This document shows, piece after piece, positions 37,943-46,742 of a stretch of 64,000 bases of DNA. The stretch's first letter is position 1, and every line of letters begins with the position of its first letter. A program made the position numbers and the translations under genes. Below the pieces are notes generated by a model. It searched no databases, had not been told where the DNA came from, and saw only the letters and a program-made list of their open reading frames with translations. Origin of the DNA: Martinezella lusitana (GTDB lineage Bacteria > Pseudomonadota > Alphaproteobacteria > Rhizobiales > Rhizobiaceae); assembly GCF_010668395.1 (NCBI RefSeq), contig NZ_WUEY01000004.1, forward strand, positions 124,001 through 188,000, in the 5' to 3' direction.

Positions 37943-38755
37943 TCAAGCCTGCACGTCTTCGACAAAGCCCTTGAAACAGCAGCAGATATCCTGCTGCCAC
38001 GAGGCCCTGTCCTTCGACTGCCCGCCGTAGAGTGTGGGCCAGCCTGTCCCGGCGGGAAGGACTTGCTGGCGAACACGGACGCCGGCCGCTTTCAGCCGAC
38101 TGCCGTATTCCATGCTCTCGTCGCGGAGCGGGTCGTCCTCGGCCGTGAGCACCAATGCCGGCGCGAGGCCCGAAAGCCGCGAACAGTATCGAGGCGCGGC
38201 ATAAGGGTGACAGACACCGCCCAGGAAACCCAGGTAACGGTTCCAACCCTCCGTCCAGCGCTCGCGCATGCCGCTTTCCTCCGCCTGGAGGAAAGATTTC
38301 GATCCCATGAAGGGATCGAGCAGAGGCGAAATCAAAACCTGTCCGTCTAACGAACCGGGTATCTGATCGCGCGCCTTTAAAGCGACACCCGCTGCGACAT
38401 TGCCACCCGATTCCTCTCCGGCGACAAACAACAGCGATTTTTTCGCCCCACCCAGCGCAAGCATGTTCCGCTTGTTGCTGAGGTAGGCAAGAATTCCGTA
38501 GGCGCATTCGAGCACCTTCGGAAAAGCATTCTGATTGCAGCTCGTATAATCCGCTGCAACCACGATGGCGCCGGCCTCCGCGAGGCTCGCCGCCACCGGT
38601 CTGTTGGTCGCGTGATCGGTGTCGAGAAAAGCGCCGCCGTGCAGATAGAGCACGAGAGGCGCCGCCTTCTTCAAACCTTCGCCGTTATAGATCCGAGCTG
38701 CCACCGGCCCCGTAGGCACGTTTTCCAGCACAACATCTTTCCACGGCGCACTCAT
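37943..38755 (-). CDS. Alpha/beta-hydrolase-fold protein lacking the canonical catalytic residues
   Basis: The 270-residue protein follows the hormone-sensitive-lipase family, with oxyanion motif LHGGAFL (39-41 is HGG). At the nucleophile elbow, normally GDSAGGN, it reads GEESGGN (113-119), so the Ser position holds Glu115. The region where the catalytic His should be reads LPAGTGWPTLYGG with no His. I recall a subgroup with the same GEE..GGN and TGWP features. It may have another role or bind without hydrolysis. ATG 38755 is chosen; a TTG at 38794 is also in frame. It is divergent from a LysR gene. Confidence 0.75.
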   Translation of the reverse strand: MSAPWKDVVLENVPTGPVAARIYNGEGLKKAAPLVLYLHGGAFLDTDHATNRPVAASLAEAGAIVVAADYTSCNQNAFPKVLECAYGILAYLSNKRNMLALGGAKKSLLFVAGEESGGNVAAGVALKARDQIPGSLDGQVLISPLLDPFMGSKSFLQAEESGMRERWTEGWNRYLGFLGGVCHPYAAPRYCSRLSGLAPALVLTAEDDPLRDESMEYGSRLKAAGVRVRQQVLPAGTGWPTLYGGQSKDRASWQQDICCCFKGFVEDVQA

Positions 38756-38894
38756 CGACCAAAATCCCTGTCTGCTCGAGTAAATATGATCCAATCCAGA
38801 AGCGGTTTATCATGCTTTACGATCATATTCTCGAAAATGCGGTCCCTGGCGCCCCCATGCCGCATTGCATCAATCTCGATAAAAACATATTGTT

Positions 38895-38910
38895 ATTCCG
38901 CTTCGAGAAT
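38895..38910. promoter_or_regulatory. LysR-type binding site candidate
   Basis: ATTC-N8-GAAT at 38895-38910 has the T-N11-A symmetry typical of LysR sites. A second half, TATTCTCGAA (38826-38835), is the inverse complement of TTCGAGAATA overlapping it. It lies 80 bases before the LysR start in the 234-base divergent gap. Confidence 0.5.
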
Positions 38911-38989
38911 AAGTAGCCTATATTCGATCAGACTATTCAGGATAACAAACAATCGACCTCTTTTCTTCGTGGTCGAAGGGCATCACAGA

Positions 38990-39901
38990 ATGGATCAGTT
39001 GTCAGCAATGCGGGCATTCGCGCGCGTGGTGGAAACGGGTAACTTCACCCGCGCCGCGGCGGCCCTTTCCATGCCGAAGGCGACGGTGACGACGCTCATC
39101 CAGTCGCTGGAATCGCATCTTCATGCCAAGCTTCTCAACCGGACGACCCGCCGCGTCATGGTGACGACGGATGGTGCGCTCTATTACGAGCGCGCGGTTC
39201 AGCTCCTCTCCGAAATCGAGGAGCTGGACGGCAGCATCAGCAATTCGCAGAGCCTGCCGAGCGGCCGCCTGCGCGTCGAAATGGCCGGCGCCTTTGCCGA
39301 GAAGATCGTCATGCCGGCGCTCTGCGATTTCCATCAGCGCTACCCCGACATTCACATCGATCTCGGCGTCGGCGACCGTCTCGTGGATTATCTGGCCGAG
39401 AATGTCGATTGCGCCCTGCGGGCCGGCATGCCGAACGACCAGTCGCTGATCGCCCGCCGCGTCGGCGAAATACATCTCGTGACCTGCGCGGCGCCGCTTT
39501 ACATCGAGAAGCACGGCATGCCGGAACGCCCCGAGGATCTGGAAACCAGCCACTATGCGGTCAGCTATTTCCGCGCGCAAACCGGCCGCACGGTTCCTTT
39601 CATGTTCGAACGCGGCAACGAATCGCTGGAAATCAGCCCGCGCTATATCCTCTCGGTGAATGACAGCCGCAGCTATGTCCAGGCGGCCTTGACCGGTCTC
39701 GGCATCGCGCAAGTGCCCAGTTTCATGGCGCGGGACGCGCTCGCCAGCGGCGAACTTGTGCCGGTCCTCTCCGGCTGGGGCCGCCCTTCGCTGCCCTTGC
39801 ATATCGTTTACCCGCCCAATCGGCACCTCAGCAACAAGGTGCGCGTCTTTGTCGACTGGCTGGCAAAATTGCTGGTCACTTCGCGAGTCGGCGAAGCCTG
39901 A
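38990..39901 (+). CDS. LysR-family transcriptional regulator
   Basis: The 303-residue protein has the LysR winged helix (MRAFARVVETGNFTRAAAAL then MPKATVTTLIQSLE) and a CrgA-type substrate domain. It probably controls the divergent hydrolase-like gene. ATG 38990 begins the conserved MDQLSAMRAFARV N-terminus; the frame remains open far upstream without similarity. Confidence 0.92.
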   Translation: MDQLSAMRAFARVVETGNFTRAAAALSMPKATVTTLIQSLESHLHAKLLNRTTRRVMVTTDGALYYERAVQLLSEIEELDGSISNSQSLPSGRLRVEMAGAFAEKIVMPALCDFHQRYPDIHIDLGVGDRLVDYLAENVDCALRAGMPNDQSLIARRVGEIHLVTCAAPLYIEKHGMPERPEDLETSHYAVSYFRAQTGRTVPFMFERGNESLEISPRYILSVNDSRSYVQAALTGLGIAQVPSFMARDALASGELVPVLSGWGRPSLPLHIVYPPNRHLSNKVRVFVDWLAKLLVTSRVGEA

Positions 39902-39908
39902 CATACGG

Positions 39909-39943
39909 GCCACCTTCTGCCCATCATGCGAGAAGAAGGTGGC
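39909..39943. terminator. Stem-loop between convergent LysR and carboxymuconolactone decarboxylase-family genes
   Basis: GCCACCTTCT (39909-39918) and AGAAGGTGGC (39934-39943) form a perfect 10-bp stem with a 15-base loop, followed by GCTCTTT on the plus strand. It sits eight bases after the LysR stop codon. The T-tract is weak, so it may act mainly as an end-protecting hairpin. Confidence 0.55.
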
Positions 39944-39958
39944 GCTCTTTGCGGACCG

Positions 39959-40417
39959 TCAGTTCCAGGATGCGCCTGCGGGCTGGCGGACCGTTGAGTT
40001 CAGCCGGTTCCAGACATTGTCGATCGCGATCGAGACGATCAGGGCAGACAGCGCCTTCTCGTCGTAGTGTCTTGCGGCCTCGCGCCAGATCTCGTCGGTG
40101 ACGGCGTCCGGCCGATCGGCAAGCCGGGTGACCGCTTCCCCGAGCGCAAGGGCCGCGCGCTCCGCATCGGAGAAATAGGGCATCTCGCGCCAGGCGGAGA
40201 CCCCCACGATGCGCTCCATCGCTTCGCCCGCCTTCTGGAGCTTGCGAAAGCCCATGTCGGTGCAGACGCTGCAGCCGTTGATCTGGCTGACACGCAGATG
40301 CACAAGGTCTATGACGGTCTCGGAGAGGCCCCGATCCTTGATAGAGTTGCTGACGGCCAGAAGCGCCTGCAGCGTTTCGGGCAGGACGAGAACGGGATTC
40401 TTCATACGAGCTTGCAT
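39959..40417 (-). CDS. Carboxymuconolactone-decarboxylase-family (AhpD-like) protein
   Basis: The 152-residue all-helical protein has the redox motif C49-S-V-C52 (NGCSVCTDMGF), as in AhpD-like alkylhydroperoxidases, followed by a conserved helix with SDAERAALALGEAVTRL. AhpD-like proteins reduce peroxides or disulfides. It is divergent from an ECF41 sigma factor gene, and ECF41 sigmas are commonly next to genes of precisely this family. RBS AGAGGA precedes ATG 40417. Confidence 0.92.
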   Translation of the reverse strand: MQARMKNPVLVLPETLQALLAVSNSIKDRGLSETVIDLVHLRVSQINGCSVCTDMGFRKLQKAGEAMERIVGVSAWREMPYFSDAERAALALGEAVTRLADRPDAVTDEIWREAARHYDEKALSALIVSIAIDNVWNRLNSTVRQPAGASWN

Positions 40418-40488
40418 ATTCGTTTCCTCTGAGTGTGAGAGCGCTGTTGCGGCTCATGTCCTGACGATGCACTTTCCTGCCGATCCGC

Positions 40489-40515
40489 TGTCACACCGGC
40501 CGGATTTCGTTCGTC
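40489..40515 (+). promoter_or_regulatory. ECF41-type promoter upstream of the ECF sigma gene
   Basis: TGTCACA (40489-40495), a spacer of exactly 16 bases, and CGTC (40512-40515) match the published ECF41 target motif TGTCACA-N16-CGTC. It points towards the sigma factor gene, whose ATG is 37 bases further on. No such motif was found facing the divergent carboxymuconolactone-decarboxylase-family gene. Confidence 0.85.
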
Positions 40516-40552
40516 ATAGGGTCTGACGAAACAGGATGAGGGAATGTGACCG

Positions 40553-41437
40553 ATGGACGGAAAAAAGTGGCAGGCCGAGAAATTCGAGGCGAACCGGCCG
40601 CATCTGCGCGCCGTCGCCTATCGCATGCTCGGCTCGCGCACCGAGGCCGAGGATGCGGTGCAGGAAGCATGGCTGCGCCTGATGCGAAGCGATACGTCCG
40701 ATGTTGAAAATCTCAGCGGATGGCTGACGACGGTCACGGCCCGCATCTGCCTCGACCTGCTGCGTGCCCGCAGATCCCGCCGCGAGGAGCCGCTGACCCT
40801 TCGCATCCCCGAACCTGCGGTGATCCACGAGGCCGGAAACGGCACCGACCCGGAACAAGATGCATTGCTGGCCGATTCCGTCGGCCTGGCCCTCCTGGTG
40901 GTGCTGGAAAAGCTCAATCCGGCCGAGCGGCTCGCCTTTGTCCTGCATGACATGTTCGACGTGTCTTTCGACGATATCGCCCCGATCGTCGGCCGCACGG
41001 CGGTCGCGACCCGTCAGCTTGCCAGCCGTGCCCGCCGCCGCGTGCAGGACACGCCGTCGTCGACCGAGGCCGACCTCACCCGCCAGCGCCACGTCGTCCA
41101 TGCCTTCTTCACCGCCTCGCGGCTCGGCGACATGCAGGCACTGCTGGACGTCCTCGATCCCGAAGCCGTGTTCCGGCCGGATGCCGTTGCCGCCCGCATG
41201 GGATCGGTCAGTGAACTGCGCGGGCGCGCCGATGTCGCCAGGGCTTTCAACGGTCGCGCGCAGGCAGCCCGGCTCGCCGTCATCAATGGCGCGGTCGGCG
41301 CCATCGTGGTGATCGGCGGTCAGCTGCGCATCGCGCTTCATTGCGCGATCAGCGCGGACGGCGTGATCGCGAGCATCGACGCGATGGCCGATCCGCAAGA
41401 ATTGCGCAGGCTGGAGATCGTTCTGATCGAACCCTAG
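40553..41437 (+). CDS. ECF41-group RNA polymerase sigma factor with SnoaL-like C-terminal domain
   Basis: The 294-residue protein has sigma region 2 (RMLGSRTEAEDAVQEAWLR) and region 4 (LNPAERLAFVLHDMFDVSFD and the following IVGRTAVATRQLASRARR), then a C-terminal extension of about 110 residues of SnoaL/NTF2-like type. That extension distinguishes ECF41 (SigJ-like) sigma factors and replaces an anti-sigma protein. The divergent AhpD-like gene is the usual partner. The gene is likely autoregulated by its own promoter at 40489-40515. It ends four bases before the convergent AraC gene. Confidence 0.93.
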   Translation: MDGKKWQAEKFEANRPHLRAVAYRMLGSRTEAEDAVQEAWLRLMRSDTSDVENLSGWLTTVTARICLDLLRARRSRREEPLTLRIPEPAVIHEAGNGTDPEQDALLADSVGLALLVVLEKLNPAERLAFVLHDMFDVSFDDIAPIVGRTAVATRQLASRARRRVQDTPSSTEADLTRQRHVVHAFFTASRLGDMQALLDVLDPEAVFRPDAVAARMGSVSELRGRADVARAFNGRAQAARLAVINGAVGAIVVIGGQLRIALHCAISADGVIASIDAMADPQELRRLEIVLIEP

Positions 41438-41441
41438 ACTT

Positions 41442-42203
41442 TTAACGCATCTGCGTCGGGCTCGTGCCCGTCAGCCTGCGAAACATCGCAATGAAGGCGG
41501 ACGCATTGCTGTAGCCCAGCCGCGATGCGATCCGGTGCACGGGCTCGCCGCTCTCGATCAGCGACAGCGCGGCGACAAGCTTCAGCCGCTGTCGCCACTC
41601 GTTGAAGGAAAGCCCGAGGTCGTCCTGGCACCGGCGCGACAACGTGCGCTCGGTCGTTCCCATCCTGCGGGCCCATTCCGTCAGGGAGTTCCGATCACCG
41701 GGATCGGCCTGTAACGCGGCCAGCACCGGGCCGAGTAGCGGATCGTCGGAAAACGGCAGGTAGCTCTCGCAGCGCGGCGCCGCGCGGATCTGGTCGACCA
41801 GAACCTGCGCAAGCCGCAAGTCCTCGGCCGTTTCGGGTATCGTCACATCGCGCGCCGCGAAATCCGCGAGGATCGCCTTCAAGAGTGGACTGATGCTAAG
41901 CGTGGAGGGCTTGTCCGGCAGATCGATGCAGAGGGCGCGTTCGACATAGACGGTCACATAGCGCAGGTCGTGCTTGTTGTGGGCGCCATGCATGGTGTCC
42001 GGCGGCAGCCAGATGGCATAATGCGGCGGCGACAGATAGGGCACGCCCTGAATGTCGAACTCGCAGACGCCGACGAGTGCATAGTTGAGCTCGCCCCAGG
42101 GCTGGCTCTTTTTGGGAAAAACCGTGCCCGCCCTGTAATTCTCGGTCCGGAAGGAAACCGGATTCGGCGGATCGCCTTCGATGCGTGGAGACCTGACAGA
42201 CAT
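41442..42203 (-). CDS. AraC-family transcriptional regulator
   Basis: The 253-residue protein has a cupin-like N-terminal sensor (about 15-110) and two C-terminal helix-turn-helix units (LTEWARRMGTTERTLSRRCQ and LIESGEPVHRIASRLGYSNA with FIAMFRRLTGTSPTQMR). It is divergent from the EamA transporter, the arrangement often seen when the regulator controls an exporter. Confidence 0.92.
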   Translation of the reverse strand: MSVRSPRIEGDPPNPVSFRTENYRAGTVFPKKSQPWGELNYALVGVCEFDIQGVPYLSPPHYAIWLPPDTMHGAHNKHDLRYVTVYVERALCIDLPDKPSTLSISPLLKAILADFAARDVTIPETAEDLRLAQVLVDQIRAAPRCESYLPFSDDPLLGPVLAALQADPGDRNSLTEWARRMGTTERTLSRRCQDDLGLSFNEWRQRLKLVAALSLIESGEPVHRIASRLGYSNASAFIAMFRRLTGTSPTQMR

Positions 42204-42342
42204 GTCCTCATTTCACTATCGCTTGTCTTGATCTCGCTATATACCAGAATTCGGACAAAAGGTAGAAAAGCCGAGGGATGGCGAACCATGTCCGCCCTCC
42301 TGCATTTCGCCCCAAGCCAAAAGACGACGGGAGACCACCCCC

Positions 42343-43302
42343 ATGAGCACCCAGCCGAACGCTTCCGCATCCATCGTCGGCGCGGCCGGTCTTGCGCCGT
42401 TGCTGACGGTGCTGATCTGGTCCGGCAATACCGTCGTCACAAAGGCGTCCGCCGGCGTGATCTCTCCGGGCTCCATTTCCTTCTACCGATGGCTCCTTGC
42501 CTTCGTCGTGCTCCTGCCCTTCGTCGGCCGCGCGGCATGGCAGAACCGGGCGCTGCTTCGGCAGCATTGGCTGAAGCTCGCCACCCTCGGCGCCCTCGGC
42601 ATGGTGATCTACCAGAGCCTCGCCTATGAGGCGGCCAAGACCACATCGGCCGTCAACATGGGCGTCATGATCGCCCTGATGCCGCTGCTGTCGACCGTGC
42701 TCGCGGGCCTTCTCGCGGGCGAAAGGCTTACTGTGGCAAGCCTTGCCGGCGGCGCGATTTCGTTGATCGGGCTTGTCTATCTGACCTCGCAGGGCGATCC
42801 GATGCGGCTGTTGAATGGCGGCTTCCATATCGGCGACGGCCTGATGATCATCGCCGTCCTCTCGAATGCGCTCTATGGTGTGATGCTGAAGCGCTGGGCG
42901 ATGCCGATCCCGATCTGGCAGCAACTCTTCTGGCAGATCGGCTTTTCGACCCTGCTGCTGATCCCTGTCTTCCTGATGGGCGATATCTCGCCGGTCACCA
43001 GCGCTAACCTGCCCCTGATCCTCTATGCCGCGATCCCGACGTCCCTCGTCGCGCCGCTCTGCTGGATGATCGGCATTCATAAGCTCGGGGCGAGCCGGAC
43101 GTCGCTGCTGATCAATCTTCTGCCCATCGTCGTTGCGGCATCGGCCTGGGCGCTTCTTGGCGAACAGCTGCATTCCTATCACTCCATCGGCGGCGCCCTC
43201 GCCCTTGTCGGTGTCGGCCTCGGCTTACGGAAAGCTCGGGCAAGGAACGGCGAGACCGCTCCCGAAACGGACGAGCCGAACTGGGAGACAGAGGAAGCTT
43301 GA
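42343..43302 (+). CDS. EamA/DMT-family transporter
   Basis: The 319-residue protein has ten hydrophobic helices in two EamA repeats (LTVLIWSGNTVVTKASAGVI at the start; MIGIHKLGASRTSLLINLLP late in the second). Substrate unknown. It is divergent from the AraC gene with about 140 bases between, so probably under its control. Confidence 0.9.
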   Translation: MSTQPNASASIVGAAGLAPLLTVLIWSGNTVVTKASAGVISPGSISFYRWLLAFVVLLPFVGRAAWQNRALLRQHWLKLATLGALGMVIYQSLAYEAAKTTSAVNMGVMIALMPLLSTVLAGLLAGERLTVASLAGGAISLIGLVYLTSQGDPMRLLNGGFHIGDGLMIIAVLSNALYGVMLKRWAMPIPIWQQLFWQIGFSTLLLIPVFLMGDISPVTSANLPLILYAAIPTSLVAPLCWMIGIHKLGASRTSLLINLLPIVVAASAWALLGEQLHSYHSIGGALALVGVGLGLRKARARNGETAPETDEPNWETEEA

Positions 43303-43386
43303 CATGCGCTCCGAGAGGCCCCCTTTCCTTTCGGCCACGCTTCGTTCTACCATGAACGAGTCCCGAGAAGCGAAAAGGAAGCGAGC

Positions 43387-44109
43387 GTGCGCATAGCCCT
43401 GGAACCGGTGTCCACCAGAACGACGATCCAGGAGAGCGTCTATCAGCAGCTGAGAAACGCGTTGATGGCCGGCAATTTCGATCCCGGCCAGACGCTGACC
43501 ATCGCCTCGCTCGCCGAAACCTTCGGCACCAGCAACATGCCGGTCCGCGAGGCGCTACGCCGTCTGGCGGCCGAAAATGCCCTTGAAGTCGCCGCCAACG
43601 GCTCGGCCCGGATTCCGATCGTCACGCTCGCCCGGCTGGACGACCTTTGCCGCGCCCGCATTGCGGTGGAGGGTCTCGCCGCCGAACTCGGCATGCCGAA
43701 CCTCACCCCCACCGACATCGCGACCCTCGAGCGTATCGCCGGCGAACAGCATGTGATCGGCCTCGGCGCCAACGTCTACGATCTCATGGCCAGGAACCAG
43801 CAATTCCACTTCACCATCTACCGCGCCTCCGGTTCCGAAGTGCTGCAGCAGCTCATCGAGACGTTGTGGCTGCGCTTCGGCCCTTACATGCGCATGCTCT
43901 CCGCCTCGGTCGAGCCCCTGATGCGCAGCGGCGAGCTCGATCCTGCCGGCGAGCATGTTGCCATTGTCAAGGCGCTGAAGGCCGGCGACTTTGCCGGAGC
44001 CCGCGACGGTGTCGTGGCCGACATTCGCCGCACCCATGAAATCCTGCAGGATTATTGCCCGGCCACGCAGGACGAACCGCGCAAGGGCTCAGGCCTGGCC
44101 CGCCGCTGA
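43387..44109 (+). CDS. GntR-family regulator, FadR/FCD subfamily
   Basis: The 240-residue protein has the GntR winged helix (IASLAETFGTSNMPVREALR) and an all-alpha FCD ligand domain with metal-binding His residues near NQQFHFTIYRASG and EHVAIV. It starts at GTG 43387, preceded by AAAAGGAAG. Its likely targets are the downstream class V aminotransferase and aldolase genes; a palindrome at 44263-44276 is a candidate site. Confidence 0.9.
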   Translation: MRIALEPVSTRTTIQESVYQQLRNALMAGNFDPGQTLTIASLAETFGTSNMPVREALRRLAAENALEVAANGSARIPIVTLARLDDLCRARIAVEGLAAELGMPNLTPTDIATLERIAGEQHVIGLGANVYDLMARNQQFHFTIYRASGSEVLQQLIETLWLRFGPYMRMLSASVEPLMRSGELDPAGEHVAIVKALKAGDFAGARDGVVADIRRTHEILQDYCPATQDEPRKGSGLARR

Positions 44110-44262
44110 AGTGCATCGCGACCTGCGGGATTCGCTGTTCGCGATTTGGGATCCTTGCGATTGAGCCGCCGTTTATCGGAAGGCCGCCGCACAGTTTTGC
44201 CCGACATTTTTGAATCTCACGCCGAGAGCTTGAGAAATTTGGTTGAACCTTAAACTATTTTG

Positions 44263-44276
44263 TGATCAAATGATCA
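44263..44276. promoter_or_regulatory. Operator candidate upstream of the class V aminotransferase gene
   Basis: Two TGATCA palindromes separated by AA lie 40 bases before the ATG of the class V aminotransferase and 150 bases after the GntR stop codon. This kind of short symmetric site suits a GntR dimer. Confidence 0.45.
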
Positions 44277-44316
44277 AACTAGAGATTTCAATCCCAACAT
44301 CCAGAGCGAGATCGCC

Positions 44317-45597
44317 ATGAGTTCCGCCCCTTCCGCATCGCAATTCACCGGCCACAACAGCTTCCCGGTCGACGAGGTCCGCGCCTTGTTCCCGGCCATC
44401 CAGAAGGCCGGCGATTTCGTCTTTCTCGACAATGCCGGTGGCGCGCAGGTTCCCCAGGCGGTGGTCGATGCAGTCGCCAACCACCTCATCGATTTCAACG
44501 TCCAGCGCATGGCCAAATACCAGCACAGCCAGGGCGTCGACCGCAATCTCGACGAAGCGCGTGAAAGCGTCGCCATGCTGGTCAACGCCTACCGCCCGGA
44601 AGAAATCTCCTTCGGCCAGAACGCCACCTCCTTCATCCGCCTTGTGAGCCTCGGCATCGCCAAGCTGCTCGGCGAGCGCAACGAGATCGTCGTCACCGAC
44701 ATGGATCACGATGCCAACATCGCCACCTGGATGGCGCTGGAAGCCGACGGCGCCAAGATCGTCTGGTGGCGCATGCGCGAGGACGGCACGCTGCATACCG
44801 AGGATCTGAAGCCGCTGCTCAACGACAAGACCCGCCTCGTCGCCTGCACCGTCACGGCGCATTCGATCGGCACGATCGTCGATGTTGCCGCGGTCTGCAA
44901 ACTGGCGCATGCCGCCGGCGCGGAAACCTTTCTCGATTGCGTCCACTACGGCCCGCATGGCCTGATCGACGTACAGGCCTGGGGCTGCGACTATCTCGTC
45001 TGCTCCGGCTACAAGAACTTTTCGCCCCACATGGGCTTCCTCTGGGGCCGCTACGACGCATTGGTCAAGCTTCCCACATTCAAGGAAGACTTCATTCCGG
45101 ACGTGCCGCCCTACAAGATCGAAGTCGGCACCTTCACCTACGAGAACGTCGCCGGCATGAATGCCGCGGTCAAGTATCTCGAAAGCCTCGGCCGTCGTTT
45201 CCTGCCGACCGGCGAGCATAGCCGCCGTGAGGCACTCGCAGCCGCCATGGGCGCGATCCGTCAATACGAGCTGATGCTCTCGCGCGAAATGATCGCGGTG
45301 CTCAAGCGCCACGGCGCGGTGATCTACGGCATTTCCGACGAGGCTCGCCTGGAGCAGCGCGTTCCGACGATCTGCTTCAACATGCCCGGCATCACCCCGC
45401 AGGAATTTGCCGCCGAGATGGGCAAGGAACGCATCGGCCTGCGCGACGGTCACATGTTCGCGCCGCGCCTGATGAAGCGTCTCGGCCTTTCGATGGAAAC
45501 GGGTGCCATCCGCGTATCGCTGGTGCACTATAACAAGGTCGAAGAGATCGCGCGGTTCGACGCGGTTCTCACCGAGATCATGGCGCGGCGCAAGTAA
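44317..45597 (+). CDS. Class V aminotransferase, cysteine-desulfurase-like
   Basis: The 426-residue PLP enzyme has [14 protein letters not shown] at the N-terminus, the PLP ring-stacking/phosphate region [12 protein letters not shown], the cofactor Asp in [11 protein letters not shown] and the Schiff-base Lys in [11 protein letters not shown]. It resembles the cysteine desulfurase-like group (TIGR01976 type). No sulfur-acceptor scaffold gene (iscU, sufE) is near, so a lyase or aminotransferase role on an amino acid in this catabolic island is more likely. Cysteines are present but I cannot assign a catalytic one. Confidence 0.88.
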   Translation: MSSAPSASQFTGHNSFPVDEVRALFPAIQKAGDFVFLDNAGGAQVPQAVVDAVANHLIDFNVQRMAKYQHSQGVDRNLDEARESVAMLVNAYRPEEISFGQNATSFIRLVSLGIAKLLGERNEIVVTDMDHDANIATWMALEADGAKIVWWRMREDGTLHTEDLKPLLNDKTRLVACTVTAHSIGTIVDVAAVCKLAHAAGAETFLDCVHYGPHGLIDVQAWGCDYLVCSGYKNFSPHMGFLWGRYDALVKLPTFKEDFIPDVPPYKIEVGTFTYENVAGMNAAVKYLESLGRRFLPTGEHSRREALAAAMGAIRQYELMLSREMIAVLKRHGAVIYGISDEARLEQRVPTICFNMPGITPQEFAAEMGKERIGLRDGHMFAPRLMKRLGLSMETGAIRVSLVHYNKVEEIARFDAVLTEIMARRK

Positions 45598-45610
45598 GCC
45601 GCGCCTGTGA

Positions 45611-45643
45611 GCGGTGGCGGCGCCCGAACAACTCCGCCACCGC
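45611..45643 (+). terminator. Stem-loop after the class V aminotransferase gene
   Basis: GCGGTGGCGG (45611-45620) and CCGCCACCGC (45634-45643) make a perfect 10-bp stem with a 13-base loop, 14 bases after the stop codon. No T-tract follows, so it may be a factor-dependent or partial terminator ahead of the aldolase gene. Confidence 0.5.
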
Positions 45644-45771
45644 AAATCCTCCGTGCCGGTGCATTGATCGGCACGGAAAGCTGCCCTGAATTCAGAACAG
45701 ATTGCCGCTTCGCAGTTGTATCTTTTCGGTCTATCCCTCGCTGAGAGGACCGCTGAAATGTGAGGATGACG

Positions 45772-46554
45772 ATGAGCGATTTCCGACGGAACTGTATCGA
45801 GCGCAAGCTGCTCGTCGGTACATTTGCGGCCATTCCGCATCCGGTCGCCATCGAAGTCACGGCAGCCGCGGGCGTCGATTTCCTTTGCATCGACTGGGAG
45901 CATTCGCAGATCAGCCGCGAGCGTATCGAGGATCTGATCCGCGCCGCCGATGTCCATCGCGTTCCTGCCATGGTCCGCGTGCCCGGCCATGCGGCGGAGG
46001 ACATCGCGGCCGTTCTGGATGCGGGCGCCGCGGGCGTTCTCGTGCCGCGGATCTCGACAGCGGAGCAGGCTCGCGCAGCCGTCAAGGCCACCCGCTATCC
46101 GCCGCACGGCGCGCGCGGCGTCGGCCCGGGTCGCGCGGCGGCTTACGGCTACCGCATTCCGGATTACCTCGCCAAGGCCAATGCGGAACTGCTGCTTGCC
46201 ATCCAGGTGGAAACGGCGGAGGGACTTGCCAATATCGCCGAGATCGCGGCCGTCGACGGTGTCGACCTCATTTTCATCGGCCCCGGCGACCTCTCGGTTT
46301 CGATCGATGCCATGGGACCGGCGGGCAAGGAAAGGCTCGATGCGGCCATCAGGACCATCACGGAAACGGCTTTGTCCGCCGGTCGCGCGGTCGGCATCTT
46401 CCGCCCCTCGCCAGACGATGTCGGCGCGTGGTCGAAGGCCGGCATAAGCTTCTTCATCCTGGCGAGCGACACGATGTTCCTCGGTGCCGGCCTGACGGCG
46501 GGCGTCGATGCCGCAAGACAGGAAAAGCAAGTCGGAAAGAAGAAAGAAAGCTGA
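45772..46554 (+). CDS. HpcH/HpaI-family aldolase
   Basis: The 260-residue class II aldolase has the metal and catalytic motifs of the family: CIDWEHSQISRERIEDLIRA, AAGVLVPRIST, the metal-binding Glu in LAIQVETAEGL and the Asp in FIGPGDLSVS. Such enzymes reversibly cleave 2-keto-4-hydroxy acids to pyruvate and an aldehyde. ATG 45772 has GAGG six bases upstream; GTG 45760 is also in frame. It follows the class V aminotransferase on the same strand. Confidence 0.9.
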   Translation: MSDFRRNCIERKLLVGTFAAIPHPVAIEVTAAAGVDFLCIDWEHSQISRERIEDLIRAADVHRVPAMVRVPGHAAEDIAAVLDAGAAGVLVPRISTAEQARAAVKATRYPPHGARGVGPGRAAAYGYRIPDYLAKANAELLLAIQVETAEGLANIAEIAAVDGVDLIFIGPGDLSVSIDAMGPAGKERLDAAIRTITETALSAGRAVGIFRPSPDDVGAWSKAGISFFILASDTMFLGAGLTAGVDAARQEKQVGKKKES

Positions 46555-46614
46555 TTTTTATCATAGAGTTACCACGAAAGCCCATGATATGGAATCGAGC
46601 AGCGAAATAGACTT

Positions 46615-46626
46615 TTTAAGCTTAAA
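46615..46626. promoter_or_regulatory. AAGCTT-centred palindrome upstream of the aminotransferase gene
   Basis: A perfect 12-bp palindrome TTTAAGCTTAAA lies about 120 bases before the aminotransferase start, in an AT-rich 188-base gap. The core TTTAAGCTT recurs at 51838-51857, and a related TCAAGCTTGA at 52112-52121. Confidence 0.4.
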
Positions 46627-46742
46627 CTTTGTCCTTGAAATGCATCCGTTTTTGGATAACCATTCGAAATTGAAGGGTGGTCCAAGCGAAAGCTTCCGCC
46701 GCCGTTCCAACCCTTCAACACCGGATTCCCAGGGGAAATTCC

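Noticed and set aside
44317..45597. A true cysteine desulfurase for Fe-S cluster assembly
   Set aside because: No iscU, sufE, sufB or similar gene adjoins it; the neighbours are catabolic.
44266..46530. A 754-codon minus-strand open frame
   Set aside because: It runs antisense across two well-supported genes (class V aminotransferase and aldolase) and has no recognisable motif.
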